Part shown: positions 8,524 through 15,445 of the stretch, piece after piece
Layout of the letters: every line of letters starts with the position of its first letter
Numbering within the stretch: position 1 is the first letter of the stretch
From: an uncultured Anaerolineales bacterium
GTDB lineage: Bacteria > Chloroflexota > Anaerolineae > Anaerolineales > UBA6663
Reading direction: 5' to 3'
Assembly: GCA_937952305.1 (NCBI GenBank)
Contig: CALFZO010000179.1
Coordinates: 1-45,298, forward strand
Length of the DNA: 45,298 nt
Position numbers and translations under genes: made by a program
The notes under the pieces: generated by a model
What the model was told of the DNA's origin: nothing
What the model saw: only the letters and a program-made list of their open reading frames with translations
Databases searched by the model: none

Positions 8524-9149
8524 CGGCCGCGCTGCCTTTGAGCGGCCGCGTGGCCATCGTCACCGGCGCCGGGCGCGAGGACGGCCGCGCCATCGCGCTG
8601 GCGCTGGGCGCCGCCGGAGCGGCGGTGGTGGCCGTCGACTTGAACCCGGATGCCGTCCAGGCGACGGCTGACGCCATCACGGCGCTCGGCGGCAGCGCCG
8701 ACGCGCACACCCTCGACCCGGCCTTCAAGCTGGCCGTGCAGACGATGTTGTACACGGTGCTGGAAGTGCGCGGGCGCGTGGATATCCTGGTGAACGCCGC
8801 CGCCTTCGAGCCGCGCGCCGACGCGCTGCGCCTGGACGAGGCCGAGTGGAACCGGACCCTGGACGTTAACCTTAAGGCCGCCTTCCTGGCCGCCCAGACC
8901 GTGGCGCGCGCGCTTAAGGCTCAGCGCGAGGCCGCCGGCTCGGCGGCCCCGGCCGGCCTGATCCTGAACCTGTTGCGGTCCGGCGCGGCCGCGCCGGCGG
9001 CGGTGCAGGCCGCCCGCGCCGGTCTGGCCGCGCTGACGGAGGCGCTGGCCGCCGAATGGGCCGCGCACGGCGTGCAGGTGGCCGCGCTCCCGTCCGGGCC
9101 GGAGGCGGCCGCGCAGGCCGTGGCCCGGGCGCAAGCCGTCTGGCCGTGA
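8520..9149 (+). CDS. degenerate short-chain dehydrogenase/reductase homologue
   Basis: 209 residues, ATG at 8520 overlapping the flavoprotein stop. The Rossmann fold of the SDR family is clear: GRVAIVTGAGREDGRAIALA at the start, VDLN after beta-2, and ILVNAAA (NNAG-type motif). The catalytic apparatus is degraded. The cofactor loop TGxxxGxG reads TGAGREDG, with an acidic residue in place of the middle glycine. The YxxxK catalytic pair is replaced by VQAAR (AAVQAARAGLAALTEAL). The C-terminal substrate lid is also short. I infer loss of oxidoreductase activity. Translational coupling to the flavoprotein suggests it could be a structural or regulatory partner. Confidence 0.75.
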   Translation: MTAALPLSGRVAIVTGAGREDGRAIALALGAAGAAVVAVDLNPDAVQATADAITALGGSADAHTLDPAFKLAVQTMLYTVLEVRGRVDILVNAAAFEPRADALRLDEAEWNRTLDVNLKAAFLAAQTVARALKAQREAAGSAAPAGLILNLLRSGAAAPAAVQAARAGLAALTEALAAEWAAHGVQVAALPSGPEAAAQAVARAQAVWP

Positions 9150-9177
9150 GGCCTTTCAAGAGTCGTTGGGAGATGCT

Positions 9178-10011
9178 ATGAGTGTCACCGTCCGCATCGA
9201 CGAGCGCCTGCGCCTGGCGGGCGCGCTGTTGGCCGCCAGCGATTGGCCGGAGTACGAGCAGACCATCAAGGCGTACAAAGCCCATCGCGTGGCGGACGCC
9301 GCGCACCGGGCACTGGCCGCGCACGGCGCCCATCCGGCCGTGGCGGCGGCGCGCGCCCTGGCCGGCGCCGGTGAGGGCCTGGCGCGCCTGTACGGCTACG
9401 CCCTCAACGGCGATTGGCCGGATGGGCTGGCAGCGTCGGTCGCTGATTTCGCGGCTGCCGCGAACGTGGCCGGATTTCTGGCCGAGCACGCCGCGGACTG
9501 GGAGCAAGCTGAGGCCGACGCCCGCGCGGTGCTGGCCCGCGCCGACCTGCGCCAGTTCCTGGTGGAGCTGACCGGCCCACAGAGCCGCGCGCTGGTCTTC
9601 GCGCCCAACCTGCTCTTCCCGGGCCGCCAGCGGGTGGCCTGCACCTCACCGGCCGAGATCGTGGTCGCCTCCCACCCGCCCATCGCCTGGGGCACCTCGC
9701 ACCCGTGGCGTTACAGCGAGCGGCCGGATGAGTCGCTGGCCCTGTTCAGCGAGGCCTTCGCGCGCTGCCTGTTCGCGGAGGCCGGCCTGGCCGAGCGCGC
9801 CGAAGTGTTGGGCGCCGCCGCGGCCGTCCTCTTCCTGCGCCAGGCCGAGGGCGCCGACGCCGGCGACCAGTACATGGTGATGGAGAAGAAGGCGCGCGGC
9901 CTCAAGACCCTGCCGGCCGCGGTCGCCGCGCTGGAAACGGTGCTGGCCGCCCGCCGCGCCGGAGGCTTCCCGGCCGGGATCGCGGACTACGCCGGCCAGT
10001 TGGCGTTTTAG
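9178..10011 (+). CDS. conserved-looking hypothetical protein
   Basis: 277 residues from the ATG at 9178 (an in-frame TTG at 9166 is less likely; GGGAG precedes the ATG). Alanine-rich, probably largely helical, soluble, without signal peptide or membrane segment. It contains an SRALVFAPNLLFPG segment, then PPIAWGTSHPWRY, and ends in an alanine/leucine-rich helical tail. I do not recognise a family. It sits 28 nt after the SDR-like gene and 27 nt before the DinB cluster, so it probably shares their transcript. Confidence 0.65.
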   Translation: MSVTVRIDERLRLAGALLAASDWPEYEQTIKAYKAHRVADAAHRALAAHGAHPAVAAARALAGAGEGLARLYGYALNGDWPDGLAASVADFAAAANVAGFLAEHAADWEQAEADARAVLARADLRQFLVELTGPQSRALVFAPNLLFPGRQRVACTSPAEIVVASHPPIAWGTSHPWRYSERPDESLALFSEAFARCLFAEAGLAERAEVLGAAAAVLFLRQAEGADAGDQYMVMEKKARGLKTLPAAVAALETVLAARRAGGFPAGIADYAGQLAF

Positions 10012-10038
10012 CGGCGCCGCCCCGGACGGTCAACGTTC

Positions 10039-10743
10039 ATGCCCTACACCCTCAACCTCGAAGAAGTGGAAGGCCGCTGGATCGCGCACGTGGCGGATCT
10101 GCCCGGCGCCTTCGCCAGCGCCGCGACCCAGGCCGCGGCCATCGCCCAGGCGCCGCGCGCGATCGTGGACTATCTGGCCTGGAGTGACCTCGACGGGCAT
10201 GGTGGACCGCCCGCCGCCGAGCCGCTGCAGCCGGTCTGCGAAGTGCGCGAGGTCATCCGCGCCTGGGAGTACGCGCCCGACTACGAAGTCAACGCCTTCT
10301 TCGCCACCGATCGGCCGCCGCTGACTGAAGACGACGCCGCCACGGCGCGCCGCCTGCTCTACCTCACGCGCGCCGAGTTGTTGGATGCCCATTTAGGCGT
10401 GGCGCCCGCCGACCTCGACCATCGCTTCCCGGGCGAAGAGCGCTCGATCAACGACCTCCTGCGCCACGTCGCCACCGGCGAGAACTGGTATCTGGACCGG
10501 CTCGGGCTGGCGCACGAGGCCGTCTGGGAGATGGCCGACACGCTCGGGCGCCTGTTCCTGGCGCGCCAGCAGCTGCTGGATGCTTTGCCGCACCTGGTCG
10601 GCGACGAGCGCGTGGAGATGGCCAACGGCGAGCTGTGGTCCCCGCGCAAGATCGTGCGGCGCGCCCTGTGGCACGAGCGCGAACACGCCGCGCAGGTCAG
10701 CGCCCTGCGCGCCCGCCTGAAGCAGGAGGCCCGCCATGTATGA
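10039..10743 (+). CDS. HicB-like domain fused to a DinB-fold domain
   Basis: 234 residues. Residues 1 to ~50 (YTLNLEEVEGRWIAHVADLP, then a QAAAIAQAPRAIVDYL helix) look like the HicB-type antitoxin fold: a beta-hairpin with a DLPG motif followed by a helix. Residues ~105-225 form a DinB/YfiT-like four-helix bundle with candidate metal ligands in LLRHVATGENWY and in the HxxxH of LWHEREHAAQV. DinB-fold proteins bind a divalent metal and include thiol-dependent transferases (bacillithiol or mycothiol S-transferases). There is no HicA-like partner nearby. The function of the fusion is unknown. Its end overlaps the next gene by 8 nt. Confidence 0.75.
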   Translation: MPYTLNLEEVEGRWIAHVADLPGAFASAATQAAAIAQAPRAIVDYLAWSDLDGHGGPPAAEPLQPVCEVREVIRAWEYAPDYEVNAFFATDRPPLTEDDAATARRLLYLTRAELLDAHLGVAPADLDHRFPGEERSINDLLRHVATGENWYLDRLGLAHEAVWEMADTLGRLFLARQQLLDALPHLVGDERVEMANGELWSPRKIVRRALWHEREHAAQVSALRARLKQEARHV

Positions 10744-11212
10744 CCGTCACACCACGCTGGGCCTGCTGCGCCGCGGCGCGCACGCGCTCAGCCAGGAGAT
10801 CGCCCAATGCCCCGCCGAGGCCGTACTGTGGCGGCCGGGCGCCGGCGAGTGGAGCGTGCACGAGGCGCTCACCCACCTGCGCGACGTCGAGCGCCACGTC
10901 TTCCGCTGGCGGCTCGAGCGCGTCTGCGAGGCCGAGCGGCCGGCGCTGCCGTACTTCGACGAGGCCGCCTATCACCGCGACCACTGGGACTCCGCCATCC
11001 CGCTGGCGCAGCTGCTGGCCGATTGGCTGGCGGACCGCGCCGCCGAGGTGGCGCTGCTGGAGCAGGCGCCGGATTGGGGCCGCGTCGGGCTGCATGAGAC
11101 CCGCGGGCCGGTGACGCTGGCCTGGCTGGCTGAGTATGCCGTCTTCCACACCTGGGAGCACCTCTCCCAGATCGGGCGCGTGCGCCTGGCGTGGGAGGTC
11201 CGCCGTGACTGA
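10736..11212 (+). CDS. DinB-family protein
   Basis: 158 residues, ATG at 10736 inside the end of the preceding gene. DinB four-helix bundle with the three expected histidine positions: EALTHLRDVERH in helix 2 and HTWEHLSQIGRVR (HxxxH) in the last helix. The WSVHEALTHL segment is the usual start of the family. Family role: metal-dependent thiol S-transferase-like or detoxification enzymes, frequently of unknown substrate. It is the second of three consecutive DinB genes joined by overlaps, which implies co-translation. Confidence 0.8.
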   Translation: MYDRHTTLGLLRRGAHALSQEIAQCPAEAVLWRPGAGEWSVHEALTHLRDVERHVFRWRLERVCEAERPALPYFDEAAYHRDHWDSAIPLAQLLADWLADRAAEVALLEQAPDWGRVGLHETRGPVTLAWLAEYAVFHTWEHLSQIGRVRLAWEVRRD

Positions 11213-11741
11213 AGGCCCGGCCGCGGCCGGCCAGTTGGACCAGATCTACGAGTACCGCACCCGCCTGGTAACGCGCCTGGCCGAACAGCCGGCCGAGTTC
11301 GCGGAACTGGTGGCCATCATCCCGGACGCTGAGTGGCACAACCACCGCGCGCCGGACGGCGCCACCCTGCACCAGTTGGCCGCGCACTTCCGCGACGCCG
11401 AGGGGCTGGCCTTCTGGCCGCGCGTCCAGCGCATCCTGACCGAGGACTTCCCCCGCCTGGACCCGTTCCCGCACCACCGCTGGTCGGTGGAGGCGCAGTA
11501 TCGGGCCGATGAGCCCGTGGCCGCCATCCTGGAGTCGTTCACGCGCACGCGCGCCGACGTCGTGGCGCGGCTGCGCCCGCTCGACCCCGTTACCTGGACG
11601 CGCGCCGGCTTTCACCCGCCCTCCGGGCCGCGCACCCTGCAGTTCTGGGTGGAGCGCCTGTACACGCACGCCCGCGATCACCTCACCGAGATCCGGCGGC
11701 TGGCCGCCACGCTCCCGGCCTGGACCGCTTGGCTGCCCTGA
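11205..11741 (+). CDS. DinB-family protein
   Basis: 178 residues from the GTG at 11205, which overlaps the preceding stop by 8 nt. The bundle shows histidines in TLHQLAAHFRDAEG and the C-terminal HxxxH of YTHARDHLTEIRR. WHNHRAPDG precedes the first histidine helix, in the place where other members have W..P..G. Third member of the tandem cluster; low identity to the other two suggests old divergence rather than a recent duplication. Substrate unknown. Confidence 0.8.
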   Translation: MTEGPAAAGQLDQIYEYRTRLVTRLAEQPAEFAELVAIIPDAEWHNHRAPDGATLHQLAAHFRDAEGLAFWPRVQRILTEDFPRLDPFPHHRWSVEAQYRADEPVAAILESFTRTRADVVARLRPLDPVTWTRAGFHPPSGPRTLQFWVERLYTHARDHLTEIRRLAATLPAWTAWLP

Positions 11742-11744
11742 GGC

Positions 11745-13727
11745 ATGACCCACTTCCTCACCGATCCACAGTACCGCACGCTGGTCGCCCTGTGCGATAC
11801 GCTCATCCCATCCATCGCCCGCGCCGATGATCCGGCCGGTTTCTGGAAACGCGCCGCCGCCGACCTGGAGGTGGCGCGCTGGGTGACCCGCGCCGTGCGC
11901 GACCAGCAGGGCGAGGCCCAGCAGCAGGAGTTCAGACAACTGCTCTCCCTGTTGGGCCGGCCGCTGACCACCGGCCTGCTGGCCGGCCAGTTCCAGCCGT
12001 TCGCGGACCTGCCGCCGGAAGCGCGCACGCGGGCTCTGCAACGCTGGGCCGTCTCGCCGCTGCCGGCCCTGCGCCGCGCCTTCCAGGGCCTCAAGCGCCT
12101 GAGCCTGACCATGTTCTACGCGGTCCTGGATGAGTCCGGCCGCAACCCCAATTGGGAGGCGCTGGGCTATCCTGGCCCGCAGCTGCCCGCGCTGACTGAG
12201 CGCCCGCCCAAGACGTTGCAGCCGCTGGCGGTGACGCCCGGCGCGACGCTCAACTGCGACGTGGTGGTGGTGGGCTCCGGCGCCGGCGGCGGCGTGGCCG
12301 CGGCTGAGCTGGCCCGCGCCGGCTGGGACGTGGTCGTGCTGGAGAAGGGCGGCTACTTCGCCGAGGCCGATTTCGACGCTGTGGAATTCACGGGGTATCA
12401 GCGTCTGTATGAGAGCCAGGGCGTTCTCGCCACGCGGGACCTGGGCGTGGTGGTGCTGGCCGGCGCGGCGCTGGGCGGCGGCACGCTGGTGAACTGGGGC
12501 GCCTCGTTCCGCACGCCGGAGCATGTGCGCGTCGAATGGGAGCGCGAACACGCCTGCGCCGGATTGGCCGGGCCTGAGTACACGGCCGCGCTGGACGCGG
12601 TCTGCGCGCGGCTGGGCGTCAACGCGGCGGAGGCCTGGGCCAGCCCGGAGGCGCGCTTGCTCGAGCGGGCCTGCGACGCGCTCGGCCTGGGCTGCGGCGT
12701 CATCCCCGTCAACCTGCGCGGCTGCGCCACCCCCGAGACGTGCGGCTGGTGCCCGTTTGGCTGCCCGCGCGGCGCCAAGCAGAGCACGCTCAAAACCTAT
12801 CTGCAGGAGGCCGCCGAGCACGGCGCGCGGATCGTGGTGGAGGCCGAAGCCCAGCGGGTGCTCATCGAAAACGGGCGCGCCGTGGGCGTGGAGGCGGCAA
12901 CGGCGGCCGGCGCCTTCACGGTGCGGGCGCGCGTGGTCGTCGCCGCGGCTGGCAGCCTGCACACGCCGGCTCTGCTCCTGCGCAGCGGCGTGCCCAATGC
13001 CAACCTCGGCCGCTACCTGCGCCTGCATCCTACCGCGGGCGTCGTGGGCGATTACGAGGCGCCGGTGGAACCCTGGCGCGGCCCGATGCTCACGCGCTAC
13101 GTGAATCAGTGGTCCAACCTGGACGGCCGGCACTACGGCGTAGTGGTGGAGCACCCGCCCGCCCATCCCGGTCTGATCGGCCTGGGCGTGGACTGGCGTT
13201 CCGGCGAACAACACAAGGCCGCCATGCTGCGCGCGCGCCACAGCGCCTACTTCATCGCCATCACGCGCGACCGCGACGGCGGCCGAGTGACCGTGGACAA
13301 GCGCGGCCGGCCGGTTCTGGATTACCGCCTCTCGGCCTCGGACGGCCGGCATCTGCTGCGCGGCCTGCAAGAGTGCTTCCGCCTGCACGCCGCCGCCGGC
13401 GCCCGCGAGATCGGCGGCCCGCACTCCGGCCGCGAGCCTTACCGCGCTGGGCGGGAGGGCGACCTGGAGGCGTACCTGGCGCGGCTGGAACGCGCCGGCC
13501 TGGCGTCCAACCAGCTGACGCTTTTCTCGGCCCACCAGATGGGTTCGTGCCGGATGGGCGGGCGGCGCGCCGCGGCCGTGCTCACGCCGCAGGGCGAGAG
13601 CTGGGACGTGAGCAACCTGTTCGTCGCCGACGCCTCGGTCTTCCCCACCGCCTCCGGCGTCAACCCGATGATCACGATCATGGCCCTGGCGCACCGCACC
13701 GCGCAGGCGGTGAAGGCGCGCCTGTAA
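11745..13727 (+). CDS. GMC-family FAD oxidoreductase with N-terminal helical domain
   Basis: 660 residues. Residues 1 to ~150 form a helical domain (opening with YRTLVALCDTLIPS) similar to the gluconate 2-dehydrogenase subunit-3 type. From ~168 a GMC flavoprotein begins: CDVVVVGSGAGGGVAAAELA (FAD-binding GxGxxG) and LEKGGYF. A cysteine-rich segment near residue 330, CATPETCGWCPFGCPRG, is typical of the long-chain alcohol oxidase branch. The C-terminal substrate domain has FSAHQMGSCRMG, and ends in NLFVADASVFPTASGVNP with its proline/asparagine loop. Probable role: oxidation of a hydrophobic alcohol, with the N-terminal domain fused rather than encoded separately. No Tat signal is seen. Confidence 0.85.
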   Translation: MTHFLTDPQYRTLVALCDTLIPSIARADDPAGFWKRAAADLEVARWVTRAVRDQQGEAQQQEFRQLLSLLGRPLTTGLLAGQFQPFADLPPEARTRALQRWAVSPLPALRRAFQGLKRLSLTMFYAVLDESGRNPNWEALGYPGPQLPALTERPPKTLQPLAVTPGATLNCDVVVVGSGAGGGVAAAELARAGWDVVVLEKGGYFAEADFDAVEFTGYQRLYESQGVLATRDLGVVVLAGAALGGGTLVNWGASFRTPEHVRVEWEREHACAGLAGPEYTAALDAVCARLGVNAAEAWASPEARLLERACDALGLGCGVIPVNLRGCATPETCGWCPFGCPRGAKQSTLKTYLQEAAEHGARIVVEAEAQRVLIENGRAVGVEAATAAGAFTVRARVVVAAAGSLHTPALLLRSGVPNANLGRYLRLHPTAGVVGDYEAPVEPWRGPMLTRYVNQWSNLDGRHYGVVVEHPPAHPGLIGLGVDWRSGEQHKAAMLRARHSAYFIAITRDRDGGRVTVDKRGRPVLDYRLSASDGRHLLRGLQECFRLHAAAGAREIGGPHSGREPYRAGREGDLEAYLARLERAGLASNQLTLFSAHQMGSCRMGGRRAAAVLTPQGESWDVSNLFVADASVFPTASGVNPMITIMALAHRTAQAVKARL

Positions 13728-13776
13728 CCGCGCGGCCGTCGAGCGCCGCCTCTCACGCTTCGGGAGTAACGCGCGT

Positions 13777-14550
13777 ATGCCCTACCAGTTCATCCTCACC
13801 GAGACCCGCCGCAACGTCGGCCTGGTGCGCTTCAACCGGCCCAAGGAACTGAACGCCCTCAACAGCGGCCTGATGGAGGAGCTGCTGACGGCGCTGGAGG
13901 CCTTCGACGCCGACCCCGCCATCGGCGCGCTGGTGATCACCGGCGACGAACGCGCCTTCGCGGCCGGCGCCGACATCAAGGAGATGGCCGGCGCCACCGC
14001 CGTGGACATGCTCACGCGTGACAGCATCGGCCGCTGGGACCGGCTGCGCCGGCTCAAGAAGCCGCTGCTGGCGGCGGTCTCTGGCCACTGCCTGGGCGGC
14101 GGCAACGAGCTGGCGCTGACGTGCGACCTGATTGTGGCCTCTGAGACGGCGCGCTTCGGCCAGCCCGAGATCAACATCGGCGTGATCCCGGGCGCTGGCG
14201 GCACACAGCGGCTGACACGCGCGGTGGGCAAGGCGCTGGCCATGGAGATGGTGCTGAACGGCCGGCTGCTCACCGCCGACGAAGCCTACCGCTGCGGCCT
14301 GGTCAACCGGGTCGTGCCGGCGGAGGCCTGTCTGAGCGAAGCGCTGGCGCTGGCCCAGGCCATCGCCGAGCGGGCGCCGCTGGCCGTGCGCCTGGGCAAG
14401 GAGGCCGTCAACAACGCCTTTGAGACGCCGCTGACCGACGGCCTGGCCGACGAGCGCCGCGCGTTTTACCTGCTCTTCAGCACGGAGGACCAGAAGGAGG
14501 GCATGGCGGCCTTTGTGGAGAAACGCAAGCCGCAGTGGAAAGGACGCTGA
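13777..14550 (+). CDS. enoyl-CoA hydratase (crotonase family)
   Basis: 257 residues, the normal length for a short-chain enoyl-CoA hydratase. Both oxyanion-hole segments (AFAAGADIKEM; SGHCLGGGNELAL) and both catalytic glutamates (in GGGNELAL and in GQPEINIGVIPGAGG) are intact, so a classical syn-hydration of trans-2-enoyl-CoA is expected. It acts in the cytoplasm in fatty-acid or aromatic/branched-chain CoA degradation. It lies 49 nt after the GMC oxidoreductase and its stop overlaps the next start (TGATG), so it is translationally coupled to the zinc-ribbon membrane protein. Confidence 0.88.
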   Translation: MPYQFILTETRRNVGLVRFNRPKELNALNSGLMEELLTALEAFDADPAIGALVITGDERAFAAGADIKEMAGATAVDMLTRDSIGRWDRLRRLKKPLLAAVSGHCLGGGNELALTCDLIVASETARFGQPEINIGVIPGAGGTQRLTRAVGKALAMEMVLNGRLLTADEAYRCGLVNRVVPAEACLSEALALAQAIAERAPLAVRLGKEAVNNAFETPLTDGLADERRAFYLLFSTEDQKEGMAAFVEKRKPQWKGR

Positions 14551-15302
14551 TGGCCGCGCGGATCGAGGCGTTGGCCTGCCCCGGCTGCGGCGCGCCCCTG
14601 CACCCGCAGGCCGGGCGAACCTTAACGGTCTGCCTGTATTGCGGCGCCACCGTGCGCGTCCAACTGCTGGACGAAGCGCCCGCCCAACTGGCCGTCGAGC
14701 GCCAGTTGGCGCCGGCCGACCTGGAGACCGTCCGCAAACAACTGGCGGCCGGCCGCTCGGACTCGGCCCAGGCGCTTTATCGGCAGCTGACCGGCGCCGA
14801 CGAAGCTGAAGCGCTGGCCGCCATCGAGGATCTCGGCCGCCAGGCGGCGCTGACCGTCATCTTCCGGCAGCTGCTTAACCCGTTGGGCCTGCTGCTCGGG
14901 CTGGCCGGCCTGGCCGGCTTGGGGCTCGCGCTAGCGGGCTGGGGCAGCGGCTGGCTGCCCGGCTGGCTGGCCCTGCTCGTGGGCGGGGCGGCCGCCCTGC
15001 ACCTGACGTTTATGGCCCGGCCGATGCTGACCACGCTGCGCTATCTGCCGGCGCCGATTGCGCCCGCCATGATCTTGAAGCTTGCGCCAATCGGGACGCT
15101 CAAGCAAGCCGGCGCCGATGTCTACACGTTTCGCGCCTTGCTGGAAGTGCAGCCGGAAACTGCGGCCGCCTTCCAGGCGGAAATCCCGCTGGCGGTGCGC
15201 GAGACCAGCCTGGCTAAGGCCCGCGCCGGCGCCACCGTGCGCGTCAAGTATTTCCCTGGCGACCCTGAGAGCGTGATCTTCTACGACCGGCCCGGCGCGT
15301 AG
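14550..15302 (+). CDS. zinc-ribbon membrane protein
   Basis: 250 residues from the ATG at 14550, preceded by AAAGGA at good spacing; an in-frame GTG at 14535 is an alternative. An N-terminal zinc ribbon (CPGCGAPLHP then CLYCGATV, two CxxC pairs) is followed by a soluble linker. A pair of hydrophobic helices at about 111-160 comes next. The C-terminal domain resembles the beta-rich 'DUF' domains in which KYFPGDPESVIFYD is the closing strand. Function unknown. It is the last gene of the long + strand block. Confidence 0.7.
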   Translation: MAARIEALACPGCGAPLHPQAGRTLTVCLYCGATVRVQLLDEAPAQLAVERQLAPADLETVRKQLAAGRSDSAQALYRQLTGADEAEALAAIEDLGRQAALTVIFRQLLNPLGLLLGLAGLAGLGLALAGWGSGWLPGWLALLVGGAAALHLTFMARPMLTTLRYLPAPIAPAMILKLAPIGTLKQAGADVYTFRALLEVQPETAAAFQAEIPLAVRETSLAKARAGATVRVKYFPGDPESVIFYDRPGA

Positions 15303-15325
15303 CCCCCTGGCCTGAGCAACAGTTT

Positions 15326-15377
15326 GGCCGTCTGGCCGGGTCAGCCTCGGGCTGCCGGCCAGACGGCCATTTCTTTT
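15326..15377. terminator. intrinsic terminator, 14-bp perfect stem
   Basis: Arms 15326-15339 and 15355-15368 pair perfectly (GGCCGTCTGGCCGG with its complement), with a 15-nt loop and ATTTCTTTT after the right arm. It ends the + strand gene finishing at 15302. The other side offers AAACT on the - strand, so activity in that direction would be weaker. Confidence 0.8.
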
Positions 15378-15384
15378 CCGGGTG

Positions 15385-15412
15385 AAAAAGCCCTCGCGGG
15401 CGCTGAGGCTTT
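15385..15412 (-). terminator. candidate terminator for the BNR/DUF1906 gene
   Basis: On the - strand AAAGCCTC (15412-15405) pairs with GAGGGCTTT (15395-15387) around a 9-nt loop with one bulged base. TT follows, so the hairpin ends in a run of five T. It lies 34 nt beyond the stop at 15446. Confidence 0.45.
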
Positions 15413-15445
15413 CAGCCGCGCGGCTGTCCCTCGCCGGCGGCCGGG

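Noticed and set aside
10039..10200. HicAB toxin-antitoxin pair
   Set aside because: Only a HicB-like domain is seen, fused to DinB. No HicA-sized gene lies before or after it.
10869..13694. 941-codon open frame on the - strand
   Set aside because: It lies antisense to the DinB and GMC genes and shows no domain. Long antisense frames are common at this GC content.
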